From: Chloroflexi bacterium bin20
GTDB taxonomy: Bacteria; Chloroflexota; Anaerolineae; Aggregatilineales; Phototrophicaceae
Length of the DNA stretch: 64,000 nt
Assembly: GCA_002238485.1 (NCBI GenBank)
Contig: MPMG01000015.1
Span: 1-64,000, forward strand
Reading direction: 5' to 3'
This document shows positions 16,495 to 26,014 of the stretch, piece by piece. Position numbers and translations under genes: made by a program. Below the pieces are notes generated by a model that saw nothing but the letters and a program-made list of their open reading frames with translations, was not told the DNA's origin and did no database searches. Numbering within the stretch: the stretch's first letter is position 1; each line of letters opens with the position of its first letter.

Positions 16495-16731
16495 GGCGAA
16501 AGCGCTCTATTCCTCGCCCGATTACCGCCTCGCCCGTTTTCACCTATAGCACGACGAGTCACGAGCAAGCGTCACCACCGCAAAGATAGTCCTCTCTGTC
16601 TCTGTGGCAATAAACTTTTGTGCTCTTTGTGTCTTTGTGCTTGGTTCTTGCATGAGCAAAATTTGCGCTGCTTCTGCGTTGTCTGTGGCTACTTATTCTC
16701 CTATTCGTGCTGATCGGCTACACTTTCATGC
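16495..16731. other. Intergenic region without recognisable gene
   Basis: These 237 bases are lower in GC than the flanks and hold CTTTGTGTCTTTGTGC-like simple-sequence text and a GGGCGA-like stem just after the hydrolase stop. I see no credible open frame, promoter or RNA gene. The CTTTGTG-type text recurs in front of 35428 (CTCTGTGTCTTTTGTGG). Confidence 0.4.
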
Positions 16732-17541
16732 ATGAATCCCGCAATCAATATCCGCGAACTGCGCAGCATGGCGGAGCTTTCCACGACGATCGGCTTGCAG
16801 AAGGCGGTCTGGCGCATGACCGATATCGAGGTGGCATCGCCGCATACGTTGAAAGCCATTGCGCATACGGGCGGCTGTGTGCTGGGCGCGGAGCTGGACG
16901 GGCGGCTGGTCGGCTTCTGTACGGGATTTGCGGCGCGGCGCGGCGAGCAGTTCTTTCTGTGGTCGCACATGGCGGCGGTGCTGCCGGGTCTGCAAGGGCA
17001 GGGCATCGGTCATCGGCTGAAGCAGGCGCAGCGAGAATGGGCGTTGGGGCGCGACTATAGCATAATCGCCTGGACATTCGACCCGCTGCAGAGCGGCAAT
17101 GCCAATTTCAATTTCAATCGCCTGGGCATCACAGCGCGGCGTTACGAAGTCAATCACTACGGCGCGATGCACGATGGCATCAACGCCGGGTTGGCCAGCG
17201 ATCGTCTGGAAGCGCATTGGCAGTTGGTTGCACCGCGCCACAATCCGCCGGCGCCTGACGAGCTAACCATGTTGCTGCGCTGCGATGAGTCTCGCAATTG
17301 GCGCTGCGATATCCCGCTGGCCCTGGATGCTCCTGCCTATGGCATCGAGATCCCGCTGGCTATCGGCGCGTTGAAAAAGGCGGATATCACACAGGCACAG
17401 CAATGGCAGTTGGCGGTGCGCAAAGGCATGCTGGCGCTACTAGCAGCGAATTATGTGGTCAGCGGCTTCGAGCGCGGGGATGGACGCGCCTGGTATGTCA
17501 TGACTCGCGCGCTATTCGCCCAGCCCCGACCCCCCAACTGA
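16732..17541 (+). CDS. GNAT-superfamily acetyltransferase (COG3375-like)
   Basis: Predicted 269-residue protein with an N-terminal GNAT fold. The acetyl-CoA loop motif appears as LPGLQGQGIGHRLKQAQREWAL near residues 83-104 (Q/RxxGxG/A pattern), followed by IIAWTFDPLQSGNANFNFNRLG, which is the signature of the COG3375 group of predicted acetyltransferases. A C-terminal extension of about 120 residues follows. The ATG at 16732 is adopted, with a possible in-frame alternative not evident. It runs toward the M16 gene, with a hairpin between the two stops. Substrate unknown. Confidence 0.8.
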   Translation: MNPAINIRELRSMAELSTTIGLQKAVWRMTDIEVASPHTLKAIAHTGGCVLGAELDGRLVGFCTGFAARRGEQFFLWSHMAAVLPGLQGQGIGHRLKQAQREWALGRDYSIIAWTFDPLQSGNANFNFNRLGITARRYEVNHYGAMHDGINAGLASDRLEAHWQLVAPRHNPPAPDELTMLLRCDESRNWRCDIPLALDAPAYGIEIPLAIGALKKADITQAQQWQLAVRKGMLALLAANYVVSGFERGDGRAWYVMTRALFAQPRPPN

Positions 17542-17564
17542 AAGGGCCAGGTTTTCAAGTTCGG

Positions 17565-17596
17565 CCCCCTCAATCCCGCTGGAGAGATTGAGGGGG
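17565..17596. terminator. Hairpin between convergent genes, 11-bp stem
   Basis: CCCCCTCAATC (17565-17575) pairs perfectly with GATTGAGGGGG (17586-17596) around a 10-base loop. It lies in the 69-base gap between stops of the GNAT and M16 genes and would serve both strands. No T-run follows on either side. Confidence 0.65.
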
Positions 17597-17610
17597 TGAC
17601 GTTGACGCGA

Positions 17611-20337
17611 CTATTCAGCTTCCACCGGCGTAACTTCGCCCAAGGTCTCCAACTGCTCTTGGATTGCGCTGGCATCGCCGACCACGACGATGATGAAGTC
17701 TTCGGGGTGGATGTATGTGTTCGCGATATCGAGGACGTCCTCTGTGGAAACATCTTTGATATAGCCCAGCCACTTGTTGAGGCGGTCGAGCTCGACACCG
17801 CGAATCTTGTAGGACGCCACCGACTCGACGAAGTCCTGATAGGTCTCTAGGCTGAAGACCCACTCGCCGACGATGCCATCGCGGGCGGCGTTGATTTCTT
17901 GGTCCGTGAGCGGCTCGGTCTGAATCCGTTCAATCTCTTTGAAAACTTCCTCGAGCGCGGGGACGAGAACATCGTTGCGGACGGCTGCGCTGACGACGAA
18001 TCGTCCTGTATCGGCCGGGTAGCTGAAGCCGGAGCCGATGCTGTAAGTATATCCCTTTTCCTCGCGGATGTTCTGCACCAGGCGCGAGGAAAAGGTGCCG
18101 CCTAAAACATGATTCATCACGCGCGCGGGGAAGTAATCGAGGCTGGCGCCCTGGATGCCGATATTGCCCATGATGAAGTTGGCCTGTGTGCTGCCTGGGC
18201 GATCCACGAGCAGGAACTGCTGGCCGCTGTGCTCTGGCAGCGCCGGGTAGGTGACCGCCTCGGCAGTGCCTTCCCAATCGGCAAAGTGCTGTTCGGCATA
18301 GGCAAGACCTTCTTCGGTGGTGATGGCGCCAGCGATGATCAGCACGGCCTTATCGGGCTGACGGCGTGACTCATAAAAGGCGACCATATCATCACGACTT
18401 ATCGCTTCAAGCGACTCGAATGTTACGGCGTTGCCATAGGGATGGCCCTCGTAAAGGTGCCTGCCAAAGACGCGACCGGCGACATATCCGGGCTCGGCTA
18501 GACTGGCTTCGAGGGAGCTGATGCGTTCTGTGCGCTCACGCTCGACCTCGTTTTCGGGGAAGTTGGCGTTGAGGGTCATATCGGCGAGCAGCTCAAAGGC
18601 GAGCTCTGCGTCTTCGATCAAGGCGAATACGCCGACAGACATGCTGTCGCTCCCGGCCCCACTGCCAACGGCGCCGCCGACTTGCTCAATCGCACCGGCG
18701 ATATCCTGGGCGCTGCGCATGCTTGTGCCGCGTGTGATCAAGTCACCCGTCATACTTGCCAAGCCCGGCAAATCCTGTGGCGCAACGGTGGAGCCACCGG
18801 CGAGGTAGATATCAAGCGAGATGATGGGCATGCTAGGCTGCTCGATCACGACAACTTCCAGGCCGTTGCCCAAAGCATTTTCCGTGATCGTTGGGAAGTT
18901 GAATTCGTTCGAGTCCAAAGGCGGTGGCGGTTCAGCCTGTTCGATGACATAGCGATAATCAGGCTTGGCCTCGACGACATCTTCGGCTGCGTAGGGTTCC
19001 ACCGGGGGCGGCGCTTCCGCATCGGTTTCCACCACATTGAACACATGCCGATCGCTATCTTCCAGATATTGCTTGGCCACGCGTTGGATATCCTCGCTGG
19101 TGACCGCTTGATAGCGATTTATGCCCGTGAACACAGCCTGTGGGTCGCCAGTAAAGTAGTTGGCGCCTTGAACACTTTCCGCCAAGCCCAGAGCCGTTTC
19201 CAAGCCCAGAATGTTCCTGCTCCGTATGCCGGCGATCACCTTGTCAAGTTCTTCTTGCGGAACGCCTTCGTCGATGATCTTTTGAAGCTCTTCGTAGGAT
19301 GCCGCCTCAAGTTCGGCCAGGTCGACGCCCACATTGGCAACGAGGATGAAAGCGAAGAAACCGGGACCACGATTGTCGATGATCCACGCGTCCGCTTGCA
19401 GCGCTTTGCCAGTATCGACCAGCCGTTTTGCCAAGCGGCTGGAATCACCAACGCTCAGCACGCGTGAAAGCACATTCAGCGCCGGGAAGTCCTCGTGGAC
19501 CAGTGGCGGTATCTCGTAAGCGACCAGCAGCGCCGGCAGGTTGATGAAGGGGTCTTCGATGGTGATGTATTCGGCTTCATCCTGATCAACCGGCACAAAC
19601 TCTGGCAGCGCGGGCGGGTCGTCTCCGCGCGGGATGGGGCCGAACAGCTCGTCGATCAAGGCTCGCGTCGCCGCAATGTCAATATCACCGGCGACAACCA
19701 ATGTGGCATTGTTGGGGACATAGTAGGCGCGGTGAAACGCGATCACATCCTCGATTTGCGCATTGTTGACATCGTCGATGTTGCCGATGGTGGGCCGTTT
19801 GTAGGGTTCGTAGGAATAGGGCACGGTGAAAAGCGCTTTCACCGATGTGCCATAGGGTCGGTTGTCGTAACTCCTCTGCAGCTCTTCAATGACGATAGCG
19901 CGCTGATTGTCAAGATTTTCCTGCGTCACAGCCAACCCACCCAGGCGATCGGCTTCAATCCAGAGCGCCAGCGGCAACTGATGCGAAGGTACAGTGTCGT
20001 AGTACGCGGTGTAGTCGATGCCGACATAGGCATTCGATGAACCGCCAACCGGCTCCAGCAACTGATTCATCGTGCCGCCTGGAATATGTGGGGAGCCCTC
20101 GAACATCATATGTTCGAAGAGATGGGCAAAACCGCTCTTGCCTTCGGGATCGTTCGCGCTGCCAACCCGATACCAAATATCCACCGCTACCGTGGGGGCG
20201 CTGGCATCGCGCACCAGGATGACCTCAAGACCATTATCCAGCCAGTAGCGTTCCAGATTGAGCAATTGTTCTGACTCGGCGACGCTGAGCCTGCCAACCA
20301 GCAGCAGGATGAAGAGTAACAGCATACAACGCTTCAT
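17611..20337 (-). CDS. M16 zinc metallopeptidase, two fused M16 units, exported
   Basis: Predicted 908-residue exported peptidase. The signal peptide covers residues 1-20 (cleavage at VA-ES). The first unit has the inverted zinc motif HLFEH (His72, Glu75, His76) and a downstream Glu in IVIEELQRS near 151. The second unit, beginning around residue 480 (ENALGNGLEVVVIEQ), lacks HxxEH and has GLASMTGDLITRGT at the equivalent place, so it is a non-catalytic partner as in PqqL/pitrilysin-type fusions. It acts on peptides in the cell envelope. AAAAGGAG lies upstream of the ATG, and an extended -10 is at 20374-20369. Confidence 0.9.
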   Translation of the reverse strand: MKRCMLLLFILLLVGRLSVAESEQLLNLERYWLDNGLEVILVRDASAPTVAVDIWYRVGSANDPEGKSGFAHLFEHMMFEGSPHIPGGTMNQLLEPVGGSSNAYVGIDYTAYYDTVPSHQLPLALWIEADRLGGLAVTQENLDNQRAIVIEELQRSYDNRPYGTSVKALFTVPYSYEPYKRPTIGNIDDVNNAQIEDVIAFHRAYYVPNNATLVVAGDIDIAATRALIDELFGPIPRGDDPPALPEFVPVDQDEAEYITIEDPFINLPALLVAYEIPPLVHEDFPALNVLSRVLSVGDSSRLAKRLVDTGKALQADAWIIDNRGPGFFAFILVANVGVDLAELEAASYEELQKIIDEGVPQEELDKVIAGIRSRNILGLETALGLAESVQGANYFTGDPQAVFTGINRYQAVTSEDIQRVAKQYLEDSDRHVFNVVETDAEAPPPVEPYAAEDVVEAKPDYRYVIEQAEPPPPLDSNEFNFPTITENALGNGLEVVVIEQPSMPIISLDIYLAGGSTVAPQDLPGLASMTGDLITRGTSMRSAQDIAGAIEQVGGAVGSGAGSDSMSVGVFALIEDAELAFELLADMTLNANFPENEVERERTERISSLEASLAEPGYVAGRVFGRHLYEGHPYGNAVTFESLEAISRDDMVAFYESRRQPDKAVLIIAGAITTEEGLAYAEQHFADWEGTAEAVTYPALPEHSGQQFLLVDRPGSTQANFIMGNIGIQGASLDYFPARVMNHVLGGTFSSRLVQNIREEKGYTYSIGSGFSYPADTGRFVVSAAVRNDVLVPALEEVFKEIERIQTEPLTDQEINAARDGIVGEWVFSLETYQDFVESVASYKIRGVELDRLNKWLGYIKDVSTEDVLDIANTYIHPEDFIIVVVGDASAIQEQLETLGEVTPVEAE

Positions 20338-20368
20338 TTGTTATTGTCTCCTTTTGATGCACAATTTC

Positions 20369-20397
20369 ATTATAGCATGGAAGACGATCCCTATAAA
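20369..20397 (-). promoter_or_regulatory. Extended -10 promoter of the M16 gene
   Basis: On the minus strand TGCTATAAT places a perfect TATAAT at 20374-20369 with the TGn extension. A weak -35, TTTATA at 20397-20392, is 17 bases upstream. Transcription would start near 20362, about 25 bases before the ATG at 20337. Confidence 0.6.
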
Positions 20398-20660
20398 GTC
20401 GTTTGGCGGCTGCAAATCGTCTGCAATTCTCAGGCGGGAATCGCAAGAGACGCGAGATCACGAGGATAGTAGGTCAGCATCTCGGCGAGATGATGCGGAA
20501 GTGAAGCTCGCCCAAAACCAGCATGCAAAGGAAAATGCTTGACCGCTTTTGCAAGCGCAAGAGCAGGAGCAGGAATCGAACTGCAATCTGCTGAATCTTC
20601 GATTGAGGAATTTTATTGCACTTTCTCAATCGCCAACGTTTGCAAGATTGACGGAATGCC
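20398..20660. other. Intergenic region between M16 and dihydropyrimidinase genes
   Basis: About 260 bases with no credible gene. It has an AT-richer stretch (20590-20660) and purine-rich GCAAGAGCAGGAGCAGG-type text. I see no clear terminator for the dihydropyrimidinase gene ending at 20661, so read-through into the M16 gene is possible. Confidence 0.4.
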
Positions 20661-22139
20661 TTACAAGACAGGCGCGCCAGCCGCCCGCGGAACAAACTGT
20701 CCGCTGCCATTGCTGCCGTGCCACTGCGCGCCGTCCACCAGCTTGCGACCGCGCTGATAGACTTGCACAGGCAGGCCCGTCACCACCCGGCCTTCGTAGC
20801 AGTTGTAGTCGACGCGCATGTGATGCGTCTCGGCGCTGATGGTGTGCTGCTTGTTGGGATCCCACACCAGAATATCGGCATCCGAGCCCACGGCGATGGT
20901 GCCTTTGCGCGGATACATGCCGAAGATCTTGGCGGGATTGCTGCAGCAGAGCTCGACGAAGCGCGAAGGCGAGAGCTTTCCGCTGTTCACGCCGGCATCC
21001 CACATCACCAGCATGCGGTCTTCCAAGCCCGGCATGCCATTGGGGATCTTGGCGAAGTTGCCCATGCCCAGTTCTTTGCCGGGTCGCCGATAGGATGGAT
21101 CCTGCTTTTCATAGCCGACCCAGTCCCTGCCGCCCGTGCGTTCGTTCCATTCCTGCCAGGGTCCATGCCCGCCGTCATACCAGAAGTCGCAGTGGTCGGT
21201 GCTGACGACTTGCAACGTGCCATCGCGCACAGCCTGCCACAAAAGTCCATGATCCTGCTTGCTGCGGATGGGCGGGCTGCACACATATTTTGCGCCTTCG
21301 AAGCCGGGCAGCGCCATGTGATCGTCCACCGTCAAGAAGAAGTATTGCACGCAGGTTTCGCCCATGACGGGATAACCCAGGGCGCGCCCACGCCGCAGCG
21401 CTTCGATCGCCGGCTCGCAGGTCATGTGCACGACATAGAGCGGGCAGCCGGTCAGGCCCGACATGACAACAGCGCGGTTGGTGGCTTCGCCTTCGATTTC
21501 TGGCGGGCGCGATGCCGCGTGATAGACGGGGTCGGTCTTGCCAGCCGCCAGCAGCGCGGGGGTCAGCGCCGCTTCGACATCGCCATTTTCGGCATGCACC
21601 ATGACGATCATGCCATGGTCCGCCGCCACACGCATGGTGTTGAAGAGCGTGGCATCGTCGATCTGGAAGACATTTTTGTAGGCCATGAAGAGCTTGAGGC
21701 TGGTGATGCCCTCGTCGAGCATGGTGGGGATTTCTGCCATGACCGCGTCGTTGAGGTCGGTCACCGCCATGTGAAAGCCATAGTCGATCTGGGCGATATC
21801 CCGCGACTTCGCCCACCAGGTTTCCAGGCCGTCGCGCAGGCTGCCGCCAATCGGCTGGACGACGAAGTCAATATGCGTGGTTGTGCCGCCGAATGCTGCC
21901 GCCATGTGCCCGACATCGAAGTCGTCGTTGCTGATGGTGCCGCCGAAAGGCAGGTCGAGGTGCGTGTGCACATCAATGCCGCCGGGCAGCAGGAATTTGC
22001 CAGCGCAATCGACCAGCTCGTGATTGTCGGCGCGCAGGTCTTGCCCGATGAGCGTGACGACCTCGCCTTCGACCAGCACATCGGCGTCAATGGCGTCGCT
22101 GGCGGTGATGATTTTGCCGTTTTTGAATAGGATGCCCAT
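20661..22139 (-). CDS. hydA: Dihydropyrimidinase / D-hydantoinase
   Basis: Cytosolic binuclear-zinc cyclic amidohydrolase that opens dihydrouracil or dihydrothymine to the N-carbamoyl-beta-amino acid. The metal sites are visible: HTHLDLPFGG near residue 58, a Lys in LKLFMAYKN that becomes carboxylated, His in MVHAENGD, His in YVVHMTCEP and Asp in STDHCDF. At 492 residues it is slightly longer than typical hydantoinases (about 460-485), with the extra residues at the C-terminus. GGGAGGATCATC gives a strong ribosome site. It is the last gene of a minus-strand pyrimidine-catabolism cluster, separated from its partners by the methylase gene. Confidence 0.9.
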   Translation of the reverse strand: MGILFKNGKIITASDAIDADVLVEGEVVTLIGQDLRADNHELVDCAGKFLLPGGIDVHTHLDLPFGGTISNDDFDVGHMAAAFGGTTTHIDFVVQPIGGSLRDGLETWWAKSRDIAQIDYGFHMAVTDLNDAVMAEIPTMLDEGITSLKLFMAYKNVFQIDDATLFNTMRVAADHGMIVMVHAENGDVEAALTPALLAAGKTDPVYHAASRPPEIEGEATNRAVVMSGLTGCPLYVVHMTCEPAIEALRRGRALGYPVMGETCVQYFFLTVDDHMALPGFEGAKYVCSPPIRSKQDHGLLWQAVRDGTLQVVSTDHCDFWYDGGHGPWQEWNERTGGRDWVGYEKQDPSYRRPGKELGMGNFAKIPNGMPGLEDRMLVMWDAGVNSGKLSPSRFVELCCSNPAKIFGMYPRKGTIAVGSDADILVWDPNKQHTISAETHHMRVDYNCYEGRVVTGLPVQVYQRGRKLVDGAQWHGSNGSGQFVPRAAGAPVL

Positions 22140-22159
22140 GATGATCCTCCCTTTTTGTG

Positions 22160-24907
22160 TTACTGCTGGTATGGCTTGCCGGTGATAGACGGCTCGCGGG
22201 ATAGTTCGCGGCGGATGGTGGCGGTGATTTCCGGGGCGATGCCCAGGGCGTCGCTGACGATGCGGTCGAGCGCGCCGCGCGTTTCGTCTTGCAGAATCTG
22301 CGGCAGGGGCAGCAGCGTGAAATTGCAGAGCGCGTCATAGGCGGCTGCCATTGCGCTGACACGGGACTCGTCCAGCGCGTCGAAGTCTGGGACGGGGATG
22401 CGGCGCAGGTCGTCTATCGACATTTGCGGATAAGTCGGTTTCTTGTTCGTCCTGTCGCCGAGTAACGCTAAGATTCCGATTGCGGAATTGAAGTACACGC
22501 ATAGTGCTTTTTCAATGATTTCTTCACCGAATTTGTTTGGCGAAGGTCTGCAAGGTAGCCATAACGATCCTAGTACCTTTTGATTAAGACGTACGCTCAT
22601 ACATCTTATCGTGGGCAAAAAGAGGCGGAACGGCAACATTAAATATCCACGTTGCGCCCAATATTTTTCTGCTAGGTGACTCTTACTCTCAATTGGAACG
22701 ATATATGTATCCCAATTTGCTAGCATTTTTTGTGTCACATTAGTCTTATGATACCAAAGAGCGATCATTGCATCTTTATTGGGAACATCCGACCGTACAA
22801 ATGCATCTTGGGTTCGCCTTCCAGCAGGACCTATGGCCGCTAATTCGCCTAGTTCCCGTGTCGCGAATAATTGCTCATGGCGCAGATCATAAAATTGTTC
22901 ACAAAGATAAGGCGAAAGAAATTGCACGCCGCCCCAGTTGCCCTCCGAAATTCGTTCCTGTGGCCACATTTGCGCCGTGCCTTTTATGTTGCTGTCATTG
23001 CCCTTGACAATGTCGCGTGCAACACCAATTGCCGTCGCTGGCGTCGCTGGATTTTCGTAGAGATTGACAACTTGTGTGGCTGGCTTTTCCTTTCTGCTTG
23101 ACCAGCGCCGACAAATCAATAGCATCTCGCCGATGCTTGTATTTTCTGAAAAATAAATGCGTGTCGGATCATGCGAAGTCACGATCGTTTCAATATGAAA
23201 TTTCTTAGCCAAGAATATGCGCATTAGTCGCGTAGAGTAATTCGTCGCGCCCACCAGTGGCAATACGACAGCAATAGCGCCTGTTTCGTGTTTGGCGATG
23301 TGTTCGGATAGCTGCATGAACGCGCCGCCATTGTGAGAACGGTGAATCGCGCCCCCTTCCTGAGTAGCAAACAACTCTTTCTCCCGCTCTTTCATCAGCA
23401 GCTCATCGTCGCGACTGAACTGGTCATGACGCAGGCTGTCGCGCGTGAAAGGCGGATTCATGATGACCAGGTCAGCTGGCTCGGCTTTGGTGGCTTCGCG
23501 CTCGCTTTCAATCTGCTCGACGCCAGTGGGCCAGCCCAACAAACGCGGTTGATTCTCTTTGCTCAAGAACTCCAGCGAACCCAGGTAGGCCGCGCCGCCT
23601 TCAACACCCAGCAGCGCCCGATTGATTTTCATCTCCCGAAAGGCGGTTGTCGGCGAGAGCAGCCCCAGCGTCGTCGCGGCCAGGTGCGTCGCGGTCAGGT
23701 TGACATCGTAGCCCGTCAAGACTCTTTCAATCAGCGCTTGCGATACCTGGTCTTTGCGCGCGGCAGTAGACAAATCGCGGATGCGTTCTGCCGCCGCCAT
23801 CAGCAGCGTGCCGGTGCCGCAAGCCGGGTCGGTGATGCGCAGCCGGCCAATCGCGGCGGGGTCTGCCCAGTCGCACATGTCCTCGCGGATAGCCAGGTTG
23901 GCCAGCAGGGTGGCCGCGGCTGTGGTCGTGTAGAAGCTGCCATCATAGCGCGCGGTTTCCAGCACTTTGTGGAAGATGCGCCCCAGTAAGTCATGCCGCA
24001 GGCCGACGATATTGCGCACCACTTGCAGGGCGGCTTTCGCTGTACCCTGCACCGCTTTCGAAAAATCATTGTCCGGCGCGCAGCCTTGCAGGGCGTTGCG
24101 AGCGGTGGCGAAGATAGGCTTGTAATCCACGACCAGCCACAAGTCCCAGGCGTGGTAAAAGGCTGTGATGGGGTCGTCGCTTTCGGCGCAAATGTTTGCT
24201 CGCGGCGGCGGCCATTCGCCCGCATAGAGGGTTGGCGGCGATTGGCGGTTGTCCATCAGCGCGGGAATCTGTTTGTGTACGCTATCCAGCCGCGCATGGA
24301 ACATCACGGCGGTGGCGATAACCAGCATGGCGCGCTTGGCGGCTTGGTTGTAACGGCTGTTCTCGCCGATTTTGATGGCTCTGCCCGGCGGCAGGTCCAG
24401 GCTGGCGGCCAGGTCTTGCTTTTGGCTTTCGCTCAAGCGGGCAACAGCGCGATCGAGGCTGAATGACAGCTTGTCGGCGATCTTGTCCGGGTCGCCCAAT
24501 TGCGCGGGAACCTGGCGGATGACGCTGGCAAGCTGGGCGATGTCGCTGCGTTCCCATTGTGTCTTGTTTGCGGGAGTGCGGTCGCCGGGCGCGCGCAAGG
24601 TATGCTGCAGTGTGCAGGCGGCGAGCTCGCTCCTGGAAGTTATGCCCGCTGGATAGCAAATGGCGATGGCGCAGTCGGCCAGCTCATCATCGAGGCGGCC
24701 GTCTGCGTCTTTGATGGCTTCGGCTCGTTTGCTCTTGGAGTCGCCCTGTTCGGCTTCCAAGGCGATCTTCATGTCATCGAAGTTCACTTCAATATCGAGT
24801 CGTTTGCCGCCGCCCTGCTTGCTTTCGGCGCGCGCATCAAGCCCCTGCTGCTGCAGCGCGTCTGCCAGCCAGGTATTCAATGTGCTTTCGTAGGTGCTTT
24901 TGCTCAT
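22160..24907 (-). CDS. Large N6-adenine DNA methylase, possible type IIG restriction enzyme
   Basis: Predicted 915-residue protein. The middle holds the SAM-binding motif DPACGTGTLLMA (around 370) and catalytic NPPF (VIMNPPFTRDS), identifying an amino-methyltransferase of the HsdM/Eco57I type. The N-terminal 80 residues contain LDIEVNFDDMKIALEAEQG (Asp38, Glu51, Glu53), resembling a PD-(D/E)xK nuclease core with Glu in place of Lys. The C-terminal third would read the target site and is markedly more AT-rich than the neighbours (22400-23100), suggesting horizontal transfer. No separate HsdR or HsdS lies nearby, so a self-contained enzyme or an orphan methylase are the options. Only 20 bases separate it from hydA. 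Confidence 0.75.
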   Translation of the reverse strand: MSKSTYESTLNTWLADALQQQGLDARAESKQGGGKRLDIEVNFDDMKIALEAEQGDSKSKRAEAIKDADGRLDDELADCAIAICYPAGITSRSELAACTLQHTLRAPGDRTPANKTQWERSDIAQLASVIRQVPAQLGDPDKIADKLSFSLDRAVARLSESQKQDLAASLDLPPGRAIKIGENSRYNQAAKRAMLVIATAVMFHARLDSVHKQIPALMDNRQSPPTLYAGEWPPPRANICAESDDPITAFYHAWDLWLVVDYKPIFATARNALQGCAPDNDFSKAVQGTAKAALQVVRNIVGLRHDLLGRIFHKVLETARYDGSFYTTTAAATLLANLAIREDMCDWADPAAIGRLRITDPACGTGTLLMAAAERIRDLSTAARKDQVSQALIERVLTGYDVNLTATHLAATTLGLLSPTTAFREMKINRALLGVEGGAAYLGSLEFLSKENQPRLLGWPTGVEQIESEREATKAEPADLVIMNPPFTRDSLRHDQFSRDDELLMKEREKELFATQEGGAIHRSHNGGAFMQLSEHIAKHETGAIAVVLPLVGATNYSTRLMRIFLAKKFHIETIVTSHDPTRIYFSENTSIGEMLLICRRWSSRKEKPATQVVNLYENPATPATAIGVARDIVKGNDSNIKGTAQMWPQERISEGNWGGVQFLSPYLCEQFYDLRHEQLFATRELGELAAIGPAGRRTQDAFVRSDVPNKDAMIALWYHKTNVTQKMLANWDTYIVPIESKSHLAEKYWAQRGYLMLPFRLFLPTIRCMSVRLNQKVLGSLWLPCRPSPNKFGEEIIEKALCVYFNSAIGILALLGDRTNKKPTYPQMSIDDLRRIPVPDFDALDESRVSAMAAAYDALCNFTLLPLPQILQDETRGALDRIVSDALGIAPEITATIRRELSREPSITGKPYQQ

Positions 24908-24932
24908 GCTTTTGCTCTGCGACCTATGTAGT

Positions 24933-25928
24933 TCAACAAAAAGCCGGAATCACCTTCTCGCCATACTCCGCCACGATGCGCTCTTCTTCGCCGCACATCA
25001 GGTAGATGTTGAACTGCGTAACGCCGGCCGCTTCCAATTCTTTCAGCTTGGCGATATGGTCTTCAACGCCGCCGAGTATGCCAAAAGCATCGACAATGTC
25101 TTCGCTGATGAAATCGAGGTGGTCGGCGTCTTTGTCGGCGTGTTCTTTATAGTCGTAGCCTTTGCGCCCTTCGATGTAGGCGGTCAGGCTGGCGGGAATA
25201 TCCGGGCTGTCCATGCCATAGCGCTCGACGATATCGGCCACATGGTTGCCCACCATAGCCGGGAACCAGCGGGTCTGTTCGCGCGCTTTGTCCATATCGC
25301 CGATCCATACCGGCGCCGCCGACATGATTTGATACGCCGACATGTCTTTGCCAGCCGCTTGTCCGCCAGCGATAGCCTGCTGCGAAAACCAGCGCGCCAG
25401 GCCAGGGTCTGCCAACTGGATGACCAAGCCATCGCCACTGCGTCCCGCCCCCGCCAATGCCCGCGGTCCATAAGCCGCCACCCAAATCGGCAGTTCATAG
25501 CCATTCGCCCAGGTCAGCTGCGCGCTGGTATCGTCATAAGCGACTTCATCGCCCCGCGCGAAGCCCCGCAGCGCCTCGGCGAAGCGCTCCATATTGGCCA
25601 CCGTCATCGGCTTCTTGCCCAGCATGCGCCGCGAACTATCGCCGCGCCCGATGCCGATCTCAATGCGGTTGCCGCTCAATAGCGCCAGGGTCGCGTACAT
25701 GCTGCCCGCCACCGACCATTCGCGCACGCCGGGATTGGTGACCAGCGGACCAAAGATCATCTCGTCGGTATGCGCCATGCACTGCGCCATGGTCAAATAA
25801 CAATCGCGCCACAGCACATGCGAATCGAAGAACCAGCCATATTTGAAGCCCGCGACCTCGGCTTGTTTGCACAGCGCGACCGTGCGCTTCGGGGGAATAT
25901 CGCCTTTGAAAGTGATGCCAAAGTCCAT
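24933..25928 (-). CDS. LLM-class flavin/F420-dependent oxidoreductase of pyrimidine cluster
   Basis: Predicted 331-residue TIM-barrel luciferase-like oxidoreductase. The blocks DFGITFKGDIPPKRTV, YGWFFDSHVLWRDCY, GPLVTNPGVREWSV and IEIGIGRGDSSRRMLG are those of the F420-dependent CPS_4043-type group, which from memory is associated with reductive pyrimidine catabolism genes. That fits the adjacent nitrilase and nearby dihydropyrimidinase. The start at 25928 is preferred because AGGAGG lies 9 bases upstream. Reaction unknown; it may use F420H2 or FMN. The methylase start lies 25 bases after its stop. Confidence 0.8.
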   Translation of the reverse strand: MDFGITFKGDIPPKRTVALCKQAEVAGFKYGWFFDSHVLWRDCYLTMAQCMAHTDEMIFGPLVTNPGVREWSVAGSMYATLALLSGNRIEIGIGRGDSSRRMLGKKPMTVANMERFAEALRGFARGDEVAYDDTSAQLTWANGYELPIWVAAYGPRALAGAGRSGDGLVIQLADPGLARWFSQQAIAGGQAAGKDMSAYQIMSAAPVWIGDMDKAREQTRWFPAMVGNHVADIVERYGMDSPDIPASLTAYIEGRKGYDYKEHADKDADHLDFISEDIVDAFGILGGVEDHIAKLKELEAAGVTQFNIYLMCGEEERIVAEYGEKVIPAFC

Positions 25929-25964
25929 TTCTTGCCTCCTGCATTTCAAATAGTTTGATTCAGC

Positions 25965-25990
25965 GGGCGACTCACAGAGTCGCCCCTGCA
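25965..25990. repeat. GGGCGA/TCGCCC hairpin repeat
   Basis: GGGCGACTC (25965-25973) and GAGTCGCCC (25977-25985) form a perfect 9-bp stem with an ACA loop, followed by CTGC. It fills the gap between the nitrilase stop and the flavin oxidoreductase start, and could modulate read-through in the operon. Confidence 0.65.
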
Positions 25991-26014
25991 CCGTTTGCCA
26001 GGCTCGAGACGCGG

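Noticed and set aside
20718..22130. Plus-strand open frame of about 470 codons
   Set aside because: Antisense to the well-supported dihydropyrimidinase; no ribosome site and His/Ala/Arg-biased text.
24894..25682. Plus-strand frame of 262 codons opposite the flavin oxidoreductase
   Set aside because: Antisense to a clearly conserved LLM oxidoreductase; no start signal.
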